Assembly (NCBI GenBank): GCA_009746045.1
Contig: RPFO01000079.1
Location: forward strand, 3,096,828-3,160,827
From: Mesostigma viride
Taxonomy: Eukaryota; Streptophyta; Mesostigmatophyceae; Mesostigmatales; Mesostigmataceae
Length of the DNA stretch: 64,000 nt
Direction: 5' to 3'
Below are positions 1 to 9,000 of the stretch, piece by piece. The number at the start of each line of letters is the position of its first letter. Position 1 is the first letter of the stretch. Position numbers and translations under genes: made by a program. The notes under the pieces are model-generated. The model was not told the DNA's origin. It saw nothing but the letters and a program-made list of their open reading frames with translations, and searched no databases.

Positions 1-526
1 GCAGTGGTGCCCAGCTCTACTTGCTTGCCAATCTCAAAATGCTGTGACACTTGTTGAATAAAATCATCCACAGCACGCCTTGGCCCAGCAATCAGCTGAT
101 CATCCCCATGCCACACAAAGGTGAGAATGCCATGAGGGTGTGGGACCACAAAGAAGCAAGGGTCTATGTCATCATATCTAGCCCCTAGCTTTTCAAACAC
201 AGCCTGAGCTGACATCCTGAAAATGCGAGGAGCTGATTGCAGCCCTTCAACACCTATGTTAGCTTTCAGGTACTGCTGAGGGATGTGTTTTGCCCAAACT
301 CTGGGAGTGGAGACTACATACACCTGACCATGCCACACTTGTTGTGCTATCTCAGGTGAGCCTTTCAGGAAAGCCCTTTTAATGTCTGTAGCCTTACATA
401 CATAGTCATCCCCATCATTGAGATGACCCACAAAGACAGACAGCAAGATTTTTAGGGATGTTTGCTGAATGCCTGGCGTGTACAACTCTGCCTCTGTCAG
501 ATCAGTGGTGCCCTTGAACTCTGTCA
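1..526 (-). pseudogene. Copia-type reverse transcriptase, partial
   Basis: The minus strand reads as Copia RT: a DIKRAFLKGSP palm segment, then SAPRIF, an LGARYDDIDPCFFVV stretch and FVWHGDDQLIAG where Copia elements normally show YVDD. Downstream comes DDFIQQVSQHFEIGK, matching the family's conserved F-x-I segment. The frame is shifted relative to the preceding ORF near base 526, where that ORF ends at a TGA, so continuity needs a frameshift. The catalytic DD pair is present, but Y/F-x-D-D has become H-G-D-D. RNase H would lie beyond base 1. Confidence 0.8.
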
Positions 527-1642
527 CACAAGGTCTAGCATGAAAATGACTGACCCATCTGCTGCTGGCTTATGTTTACACACAAACTTCAGGCGCAAGT
601 GCTTGCACCCTGCAGGCTTTTTGTCAATAGGTGTGACAGGTGGAGTATGAGAAGGACTAAGAGGATCTGGCACTACCCATTCTTCCCTGGCCTTGTTAAA
701 GGCCTCCACCCATTTTAGGAATCCTATGTGTGTGCGACAGTCTTGCTCTATCTGTTCATAAGAAAGAGGAGACATTTTAGCCACATCATGCTTGCCCAAT
801 CCAAATGAGTTGGGATGAAGTTTTTGGTTGTGAACCAAGTCTGCCACACAGGGTTCTTGCCCTGGGGCATACTTGGGTGTAGCAAATTTTACAGAAGCAA
901 TGTTGGTGTTAAGAAGTTTTTCAAGAGAAATTTTGAAATGATTCAGATCAACACCACCCATGTCCTGGATGGATAGTCTATCACTGGAGATGAGGACACC
1001 AGGGTAACAGAGAAAAGGATCCCCCAACAAAGCATTCCCTTTATAACCTTCCAAGACCTGAAAAGGAGTGGGGATACCGAGTATAGTCAACATGACCTGA
1101 CCTAATACCTTGAGGGATGACTGCCCTGAGAAATCAGCCACATGGTGCCAGGGTGAAGGTTCCAAAGGCAAATGGGGCACAGCCAGGGCACTGATAATGC
1201 TGACCTGGGCTTGTGTGTCCACTGCAACCATAAATGGGCTATTGTCATTCTGCCCAACCTTCCCCACCTTAGCTGATCCTGCAGCAGTTTGAGCTTTGGC
1301 TCTATGAGCTGCTTGTAAAATGCGAACAGCGTCTGCTAGGCTGCGTTTGGAAGGTGCAGCTAGTGGCTGAGCTATGTTCACACTTGAAGAGGTGATAGGT
1401 TGCTGATCACCTGTTTTGCCAATGTGACCCTCTGCTGCAGGGGGCCAAGCCTGCAGTGACTGCCTGCAATCATCAAGGGTGACCTGGGTGTCACAGTGGG
1501 TGTGGCTCTCACACTCACCAGTGGGTGTTCCAAACAACCACTCACTGGGCAACGCTGGGATGCCAGGCAACTGTACAGGGCTGTCGGCCAACAGCTCTTC
1601 CTCCTCTGCCACGTCTGACACAGTTGGAAAATACAATTTCAT
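524..1642 (-). CDS. Retropepsin-like protease followed by the N-terminal part of Copia RT
   Basis: This 372 aa ORF contains FMVAVDTQAQVSIIS, which matches the retroviral aspartic protease active-site segment D-T/S-G-A with G replaced by Q. A hydrophobic ALLGDPFL segment follows at the spacing of the family's second conserved motif (I-I/L-G-x-D-F-L). The C-terminal part (HLRLKFVCKHKPAADGSVIF) corresponds to the start of the Copia RT domain (K.K...DG). The ORF overlaps the end of the integrase ORF by a few bases and stops where the RT frame begins. The Gly to Gln change makes activity doubtful. Confidence 0.7.
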   Translation of the reverse strand: MKLYFPTVSDVAEEEELLADSPVQLPGIPALPSEWLFGTPTGECESHTHCDTQVTLDDCRQSLQAWPPAAEGHIGKTGDQQPITSSSVNIAQPLAAPSKRSLADAVRILQAAHRAKAQTAAGSAKVGKVGQNDNSPFMVAVDTQAQVSIISALAVPHLPLEPSPWHHVADFSGQSSLKVLGQVMLTILGIPTPFQVLEGYKGNALLGDPFLCYPGVLISSDRLSIQDMGGVDLNHFKISLEKLLNTNIASVKFATPKYAPGQEPCVADLVHNQKLHPNSFGLGKHDVAKMSPLSYEQIEQDCRTHIGFLKWVEAFNKAREEWVVPDPLSPSHTPPVTPIDKKPAGCKHLRLKFVCKHKPAADGSVIFMLDLV

Positions 1643-2914
1643 CCTGTGAGGTGAACACCTGTGAATTTTCCCGTGTCATTGTGTTTAACTAACACTGTCC
1701 TGCCAGTGGTGTTAAACTTTAGGATGGTGGCTGGCCCATGCCAGGTACCCACCTTGCCTAGTCCCGACTCCTTGTAGAATAGGACCTGATCCCCTTCTCT
1801 GAAGGTGGGACGTGGATGCTTTGCATCCTTGACAGCTAACCTGCTAGCTGTCTGTGCTCGCTGTGCGTTGTATAGGGCTAGTACCTCAGGTGGATAAATG
1901 CCTGCATGCAATCCATCTGGTGTAATGACCACCCCTTGTGGGGTTTTCATGAGTGGCCTCCTGTTGAGGACTTGGCACAACCTGGTGGACCACAGAGCTC
2001 TGTCAGCATATGACCCACTGTCAGCCAGCAGATTGCCATCTTCTTTGGCTACAAGGGTTTTAATGGACCTGATGGCCCTTTCAATAATGCCTTGCCTCTC
2101 ATGATCTTCTAGCCCAGCCAGATCAATAGCCTCACACCCTGGTTCATTGGCAAGACACGTGAACTGCTGATCCAGTAACAATGCCTCCACAGGGTAGTAC
2201 CTGGCCTGAGCAATCAAGAGAGCCCTGAGCAACTGTGTCTTGTCCATTCCAGGTAATGGTTCAATGGTTGTGTACCTTGACCATGCATCTTTAAGTGCCA
2301 AGTAAGATTGTCCTTTGATATGAAAGACATCTCCTACCACCCTGCCCTTGCTCTTAGGTGGGGTAGCTACATGCCACTTAGGGGGTTTGGGTGCATTGAA
2401 CTGACAATGCTGGCAGTGGGATCTGACCACCTGGCATGCACGTCTGAGTGCTGCCCCCCCTATTGCTGCTGCCACCACCTCTGCACTCACTTCATGCCCA
2501 TAAAGGAAATGCAACTGCAAAGCAAGCTCCTGAAAACTGATCTGAGCATCCTCTGCTGGGGACACTCTGCACACCTTGGGAACCATAGATGTGAAGGTTG
2601 GTTTAGAGACATAATCTTCTGAAACCAGCTGTAGCACCTTTCCAGAACTGCTCACTGCTCTGACAGTGGGGCATGCAGATGAAAGAGGTGAAGCAGGCAC
2701 ACTCAAGCCAGCATGAGAGGGAGACTCACACTTCTTGCCGTAAGGAGGCCGCTTGCAGTCCTTGGGGTCACCGTGGGGCGGCCCGTGGCACTTGTGGCAC
2801 AGGACGTCCAAATGCCCCAGCTCGTCCACGTTCTTGCGGCAGGTGGGCCGCAGGTGGTACTTCATGCCACAGCGGGTGCACCGCTGAGAAGACTTGTCCT
2901 CCTTGTCCTGCTTC

Positions 2915-2979
<65 letters not shown>

Positions 2980-3669
2980 GCTGTTGCTGTTGTTGTTGTT
3001 GTTGCTGGAGCTGCCCCCCTTGGAGGGAGACTGCCCCTTACCCTTGCCCTTGCCCCAGCCCCTGCCCTTGCCCTTGCCCTTGCCCTTGCCCTTGCCCTTA
3101 AACATTTGTCCCAGCAGGGACTTGACTTCTGCCATAGTGACAGGTCTCTTGCTCCTGTCTTCCCTCTCCCTATCCTCCTCCTCCCTCTCTTCCCCCCTGA
3201 CCCTCTTTACAGAGGTGCCCATGGCCCCCTGGCTAAGGGGAGCCAAGGCCAGCTTGATATAATCCAATGCCTCCTTCATGTCCTCCCAGTACTTTGCCAT
3301 TCCTGTGGCAAGCATAGCGTAGGTGTTTTTGTCAAGTTTGAGTTTCTCAAGGAAAGAACGCAGCAAGAACTTGTGATCTAGCTGCTGGACATCAGGACGT
3401 GCTTTGATGGCTAGCTCATATTTCTTTGTCTCAGCCACATAGTCCACTGATGTGACCCTGTATTCCTCTACCCACCTGAATGCCCCATATATGTCCACAG
3501 ATGAGGGGGTGGAGAGGAGGTCAGTTAGCTCCTTCATGAAAGCCTCCCAAACTGCCCTAGCCTGCGTGTCCTGCCACTTGGGATACCTACGCTGGAAGAC
3601 AAGAATGAGATTCTGAATCTGAGAGAGGACTGATGGTAGAAATCCCCCTGCATGAGAGATCCAAACCAA
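1639..3669 (-). CDS. Gag C-terminus with zinc knuckles, fused to integrase (Copia-like)
   Basis: This 676 aa ORF begins with a helical gag-like region (VWEAFMKELTDLLS...), then Gly-Lys repeats and a poly-Asn tract of about 30 residues encoded by a GTT/AAC microsatellite. A CX2CX4HX4C knuckle follows, with a second near-knuckle. The integrase comes next: a zinc-binding HX4H...CX2C region, a catalytic core with GDVFHIKG, then LLLDQQF and GIIERAIRSIK supplying the D, D and E positions, and a C-terminal WHGPATILK module. No protease motif lies between the knuckle and the integrase. The true start is upstream in another frame, because the gag sequence continues there. Confidence 0.8.
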
Positions 3670-4090
3670 TTCTTGACATTCAGTTCCTCCCTAGCCAGCT
3701 GAAGAGAGAGAAGTGCATGATTCCCCTGCTCCCTAGTATACCCCTCAGGCAGCCCCCTGACATTAATCCTATCCACAGGACGGTTTTCATTGTAAGTGGG
3801 CAACCTAGAGGGGGATGCAGGGGGAGAGGGAGAAGATGGTGTTGCTGCTGCAGCATTCACAGGAGAGACATGCTGAGAGGGAAGTGCTACTTGAGTGAGC
3901 TGAGCAGGATGGGCAAACATGGGCTGTGTAGGAGGGTTAGACAACATAGGGGTGGGCTGGGTGGGGGTGTGAGTGTGTGTCACTTCCCGCCTCCTGCTGC
4001 GGGCCTCCTCCCAATCATGGAAGGTGGGAGAGAGGGACACTTCATCGTCAGTAGGGTTAGTAAGATCATGATGCAGCCAGGTAGGCAGCC
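3663..4090 (-). pseudogene. Gag middle segment, frame-shifted
   Basis: One minus frame carries a coherent low-complexity-to-helical gag segment: Thr/Pro-rich repeats, then RLPTYNENRPVDRINVRG and NHALLSLQLAREELNVKNWF. It then loses coherence near 3665, where the next frame picks up the gag C-terminus. The preceding segment ends in a different frame near 4080. I therefore read this as the middle of gag, displaced by one indel at each side, not as a separate gene. Confidence 0.55.
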
Positions 4091-5119
4091 ACCTACCCGC
4101 CCCTTCAGGATGGCGTTGTGCAGGAGCTCCAGCAAACGCACCAGACGCACCCTGCTGCCCTGCACCCTCCTCCCTGAGAGGAGAGCCTGCAGGGCAGGCA
4201 GCAGGTCGTCGCACACCCTGCGTGTGCCCGCTTGGAGGTTGGGCAGGCCCAGGATGTGCGTGATGATTGCACACACCAGGCTGCCCGCCTCCGCGACGTG
4301 CATCTGCTGGCTCCTGTCGGCCAGCCCACGGAAGGAGGCTGTGGCTGTCTGTATGGCACGCCACACGGCCTCATCACCCAGGGTGATGAAGTCGCGACCT
4401 TCCAGGTCGCCCTCCAGCAGTGCTGGTTGCTGCCCAGCTGCGGTGGGACCCTGAGGCCCCTCCGGCCCTGCCAGGGCCTTGTCCTTGTTGCGGCTAGAGG
4501 GGGCCTGCCCCCCAGAGCCGCTGGAGGTGCCCGTGACACCCTCCATGGGGGCTGCATCCCCCGCCAGCGCCGGAGGCGCCGGCGTCGCTGCCGGGGTCCC
4601 TGCGACCCCGGGCGCTTGTGTCGCCGCCGGGGTCCCTGCGACCCCGGTGGCCTCCTCAGCCACCTGGCCCCCCACGCTGGGCGGGGGAGCCTGCGGCTGA
4701 GGTTGGACCCTCTGACCTGCCAGAGGGTCCTGGGTGGCTTCACCACCCATGGGCGTGTTGGGGGCGTCTGCCGCCCCGCGCTCCGTCGCAGGCGGCATCG
4801 CAGCCGCCTCACGCCTATCCGGGCCCCAGCCAACTGGCGTGACTTGGGGCCACGGCCCCAACGGAGTCAGCGCGATCTCCTGTCGGGCGACCACGCGCAG
4901 CGCCTCTCTCTGGCGCTGCCTGGACGCCCACTGATCAACAGTGCCGGGGTTGTGCCTCGGCCGATTGGCGAAACAGTACAGCCAAACTGCCACCTGAACC
5001 AGTGGGATCTGCATCCTAAGACGCCCCTCGATCAGCGTGTGCACCCGATGAACCTCTATCGCGTGGATCTGCTCATCTGGAAGCAGCTGAAAACGTTGGT
5101 GCATGATCCGGCCGTTCAC
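3980..5119 (-). CDS. Gag N-terminal/central segment of the Copia-like element
   Basis: This 379 aa ORF has no recognised domain. It has a basic helical start (QRFQLLPDEQIHAIEVH), a long Pro/Ala/Gly-rich linker with two copies of GVAGTPAAT, and a helical domain (DEAVWRAIQTATASFRGLAD ... LVRLLELLHNAILKGR) that could be capsid-like. It overlaps the preceding ORF at a GTGA, where one frame stops and this one is open, so the two may be joined by a -1 shift or an old indel. Its last residues after LKGRVGG are out of frame with the rest of gag. Confidence 0.5.
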   Translation of the reverse strand: MNGRIMHQRFQLLPDEQIHAIEVHRVHTLIEGRLRMQIPLVQVAVWLYCFANRPRHNPGTVDQWASRQRQREALRVVARQEIALTPLGPWPQVTPVGWGPDRREAAAMPPATERGAADAPNTPMGGEATQDPLAGQRVQPQPQAPPPSVGGQVAEEATGVAGTPAATQAPGVAGTPAATPAPPALAGDAAPMEGVTGTSSGSGGQAPSSRNKDKALAGPEGPQGPTAAGQQPALLEGDLEGRDFITLGDEAVWRAIQTATASFRGLADRSQQMHVAEAGSLVCAIITHILGLPNLQAGTRRVCDDLLPALQALLSGRRVQGSRVRLVRLLELLHNAILKGRVGGCLPGCIMILLTLLTMKCPSLPPSMIGRRPAAGGGK

Positions 5120-5649
5120 CGAAATGAACGCCGGGATGTCGTCCTCCCCAAGGGGGAGAAAATGGGGGGGCGCCCGAACGCGACCGGGGGCGGAACATGT
5201 TCCCCATACCGGTCAATGTCCATGGTGGCCATCTGTCGGCCCACGGAAAGGTTACCAGACGTCGCAGGCGTCTGTGCCGAAATCTCGAGCGAAGGCCGTG
5301 ACCTCGCAGGCTGCACCTCCCCATCCTCCTCAGAGGAATCACTCCGCTCACGACCCCCGTCACCTGCGACGGGGGAATTACGTGCCCGGGGGACCTGCCC
5401 CCCAGGTGCCATGGCGGACGAACCGCCAGTGGCAAACGGCCGACCGCTCGCCATCCCCCGGGCGCCGGGCCCCACCTGCGGGGTCCGACGCCTGGGGTGG
5501 TCAGCGACCACCGTGCGGAAGGTGACGTTGGGCGTCACCCTCGCATCGTTGGTGGAGGGCGTGCCCTCCGGCGAAAGTCGGGGTGAGGTGCGCCTGGCAG
5601 GCGCCTTCCCCTTGTTGTTGTTGCCGTTGTTGCCGTTGTTGGAAGCCAT
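5116..5649 (-). CDS. Gag start, Copia-like element
   Basis: This 177 aa ORF opens at the first ATG after the leader, with a context of poly-A then ATGGCTTCC. It is Asn-rich at the start, then basic and disordered, with an acidic serine stretch (SDSSEEDGEV). Strand, position directly after the leader and continuation into the next gag frame make it the N-terminus of gag. No domain is recognised. Runs of A and T at 5652-5679 lie just upstream. Confidence 0.5.
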   Translation of the reverse strand: MASNNGNNGNNNKGKAPARRTSPRLSPEGTPSTNDARVTPNVTFRTVVADHPRRRTPQVGPGARGMASGRPFATGGSSAMAPGGQVPRARNSPVAGDGGRERSDSSEEDGEVQPARSRPSLEISAQTPATSGNLSVGRQMATMDIDRYGEHVPPPVAFGRPPIFSPLGRTTSRRSFR

Positions 5650-5664
5650 ATCTTTTTTTTTGCT

Positions 5665-6042
5665 TGTAAAAAAAAAATATCGAACTTTTCAGTCCAAGTT
5701 GGATGGAGACTAGGGACGACGAACAACTGCTGAAGCTGAAAGCGAATGAGAATTGTATTACAATAATACAATGAGAGAGCAATGGAAGCTGAGGGCCCAG
5801 AATGGAACGTCTGGGCAAACTCGGGTGCTGCGGCACTCCCCAGTGCTACGCCTATATGCCTATGGCGGTGCTACCTGCAGCACCTCACCAGTGGACAACT
5901 GTACACTGCAATGCCATGCGACCACGTCACTAGCATCAACTACACTCGGCCCGTCCAGAACCGGATAACCCGGGTCTGGCGGGTCGAGCTAGAGTCTAGG
6001 CACAGTCTGGCACTAACCGCACATCGGTCCACTGTCATGACA
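5665..6042 (-). repeat. Putative 5' LTR and leader of the Copia-like element
   Basis: On the minus strand this stretch starts with TGTCATGACAG, a typical palindromic LTR start, directly after the purine-leaning GTACTGAGG. It ends just before the gag ATG. It contains a TATA-like CATATAGGC. The matching 3' LTR would be outside the window, so the identity is inferred from position and terminal sequence only. Confidence 0.4.
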
Positions 6043-6081
6043 CCTCAGTACCGTACACCCTGCCGTACTGTACTGAGGTGT
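6038..6081. repeat. Perfect 13 bp inverted repeat at the junction of two retroelements
   Basis: GACACCTCAGTAC and its exact reverse complement GTACTGAGGTGTC face each other across an 18-base loop. The pair lies between the pol stop of the gypsy element and the presumed LTR start of the Copia-like element. Confidence 0.7.
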
Positions 6082-6086
6082 CCCGC

Positions 6087-9000
6087 TCAGCCGCGGTAGG
6101 CAATACGCGGCGCGCAGGCCGGAAATCCGTGTGTCAGCCTAAGCATCTCATCTAACTGACCTTGGATGGAGTTCTGGTGATACAACTTGAGTTGATCGCG
6201 GTGGAAGTTGGGGGAAGTGTTCCAGGAGCTTGGGATGTCGACCTTGAACATCACATCGCCCAGCTTCTCCAAGACCTTGTGAGGCCCCAGGAACATAGGA
6301 CGGAGCTTGGTCTTGAGCTCACCTCCTACCTTCTCGGAGAAACGTCCTAGTCGGGGGCCTTCCACCAGAACCCAGTCACCTGCCTCAATCGAGGGGGTGC
6401 GCGCGTCCAGGCGACTAGCGGTCCTCGCCATATAGCGCTCGGCTGCGGCTCGGTAGCCCCTGACCGCGCTGTCATGGGCCTGACGCATCTGAACCAACAG
6501 CTTCTCCACCCCTTCCAGGGTGTCCCGCCGGACCGTTTTCTCTGCCAAAGCGGGGCTCGTGAGAAGGTCGGTCGGCGTAAGCGGGTGCCTGCCAGTGTTG
6601 AGGAAGAACGGCGTGAGGCCATGGGCCGCCTGGGGGGCGTTGTTCAAGGAGAATTCCACCAAGCCCAGAAACTCCTCCCAATTGCCTCCCACCGCGTCAG
6701 TGTAGTGTCGCATGGTCTCTTGCACTGTGCGGTTCAGTCGCTCCACCAGGTGAGAGGACGAGCTGTGGTACGCTGTCCCCAATGACACCTTGGTGCCCAG
6801 TCGTTCAAAGAACTCCTGCCAGAAGCGAGCCGTGAACAACTTGTCACGGTCCGATATGAATTGCCGGCTGAGTCCGTGGTACCGAAACACGTGGTGGAGA
6901 TACAACTTAGCGCAAGCCTCAGCCGTGAGCTCGGCCGGGCATGGGGCCAAGTGACACATGCGCGTCAGGCGGTCCAAGAAAACCAAGATCATGCTGTTGC
7001 CGTGCTTGGTCTTCCGGAAGGGGCCAATAAAATCCATCATCAATGAGTCCCAAGGCGCCATGGGGTCAGGCAGCGTCTTGGGGATCGCTTGTGACCCCGT
7101 GTTGCGGGACTTCATGATCTGGCATGATGGACACTCGCGCACGTACGTCTCGATGTACTCCCGCATACCTGGCCAGTAGAAGTTCTTTCTGGCCCGCGGC
7201 AGCAGGCGATGGATTCCTTGGTGGCCACCGGTGAGGGAGTCGTGGAGCTCATGGAGCAGAGCCGCTCTACATATCTCCGGGACGTACAGGCGCCAGCAGT
7301 CAGGTCTCACCATGACATAGAGTCGTCCGTCCTGGAACTTGCACGGGAGCTTGCCCATCTGCTGAGGGTGCGACCTGATCGCCTCCAGGGCTGCTGCTTC
7401 CGTGACGGTGAATCGGCTGATCAGCGTCTCCAGAACGGAGGTGACGGTGTACGCATCCGCCTCCTCTTCAGTCTCGAGGGTTTGGTATACGTACTCCGAG
7501 AAAATGGTGGGGGACCCAATGGGCTGCAAGTGAAAAATTCCCTGAGCCGGGACCACGTGGCTGAGTGGCAAGCGCGAATGGGACCCCTCCCCTTCCCCGG
7601 GGGCGCGCACGTCCTCGTGCGAACCCCAGTCGGGGGATAGGTCGTCCATGGTGGTACGACCCGTGTGAAACAAATAACGAGCCTGCGGCGACCGCGGAAG
7701 GTCACCATAGGACGTGCCGGGCGCCTGAGCTGGGACGCAAGTGGTATGTAGTACTCCCAGATCTTCATAGAACCAGTAGTCCTCCCGCCGGGAAAGGGCG
7801 TCTGGGACCACGTTCTCTGCACCCTTGACGTACTGAATCTTAAAGGGGGCGAACTGGGACAAGTACTCCAGCCAGCGTGCTTGACGGGGCACCAGGTTGG
7901 GTTGGGCGAGCAGATGCGTGAGGGGCCGATGATCCGTGTGGATGATCAGCCGGTGGGGATCAAGATCCCCCTGCTCGCTGATGGCAACGTCAAACTGGGC
8001 CCCGAGAAGATGATGGCGCCAGGTATGGCAGCAGTAGACCACGGCAAGAAGCTCCTGCTGGTGTACCGGATAGTTGCGCTCGGCAGGGATCATAGTCCGG
8101 GAGATGTACTCGACCGGCTGCAACCCCTGACCCTGGTCCTGCAATAGGACACCGCCGATTGCAACCTTGCTCGCGTCCGTTGCGACCACAAAGGGCTTGG
8201 ACGGGTCCGAGATAACGAGCACGGGGGCCGTGGTCAGGCTGCGCTTGAGGGCCTCAAAGGCCTGTTGGCACGGTTCCGACCAAACGAAAGGAACACCCTT
8301 CTTGAGGAGGGCGTTAATGGGGGCAGCGATCGTCGCGAAACGGGGGATGAAACGTCGGTAATACGACGCGACACCCAAAAAGCTGCGCACGCCCTTGACG
8401 TTGGTCGGGGTCGGCCACTGCTGGATGGAGGCGATCTTGGAGGGGTCCGTCGCGACGCCGGCAGCGGACAGGGTATGACCGAGGAACGGTACGCTGCGAC
8501 CAGCGCGGACCTTGGCCTTGCGGACCGAAAGATTCTCCTCCTCCATGATGCGCAATACCGTGGCGACGTCCTCGAGGTGATCCTCAAAGGTCTTGGAGTA
8601 CACCAAGATGTCATCCAGGTATGCGAGCGCACAAGTGCGCTTGTAGGACCACGGGGGCTTCGCGCCCCGGTTGGGGTCCTCGAGGTCACGGGAAACCTGC
8701 GGGAGATGCGCGGTTCCCATGACTGGGCGGAGGATGTCATTCATGAGCATCTGAAAGCTCGCAGGGGAATTGCACAACCCCATGGCGGCCACACGGAACT
8801 GATAGTGGCCGAACGGCGTGTTGAACGCCGTTTTATGACAGTCCTCCGGCGCAATCCTTAACTGCCAGAACCCGTCTGCGCAATCAAGGACGGTGAAACA
8901 TGTGGCGCCCTGCACGCGGTTGAAGATATCGTCGATGCGGGGGAGAGGGTACTTGGACTTTACCGTAATAGCGTTCAGCTTACGATAGTCCGTGACGAGC

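Larger units (their letters stand above)
1..6042 (-). mobile_element. Copia-like LTR retrotransposon, decayed, open at the left window edge
   Basis: Reading down the minus strand from about 6042, I see a leader or LTR, a low-complexity gag, two zinc knuckles, an HHCC plus DDE integrase, a retropepsin-like protease and a Copia-type reverse transcriptase that runs off the window at base 1. The coding part is broken into at least six overlapping reading frames, so the copy is probably inactive unless several recoding events are used. Canonical Copia order is gag-protease-integrase-RT. Here the only protease motif lies after the integrase. RNase H and the 3' LTR would be left of the window. Confidence 0.85.

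Noticed and set aside
2673-3381. Plus-strand poly-Val/Leu/Cys ORFs resembling membrane proteins
   Set aside because: They are the reverse strand of the poly-Asn and Gly-Lys codon repeats in the Copia-like gag/integrase ORF.
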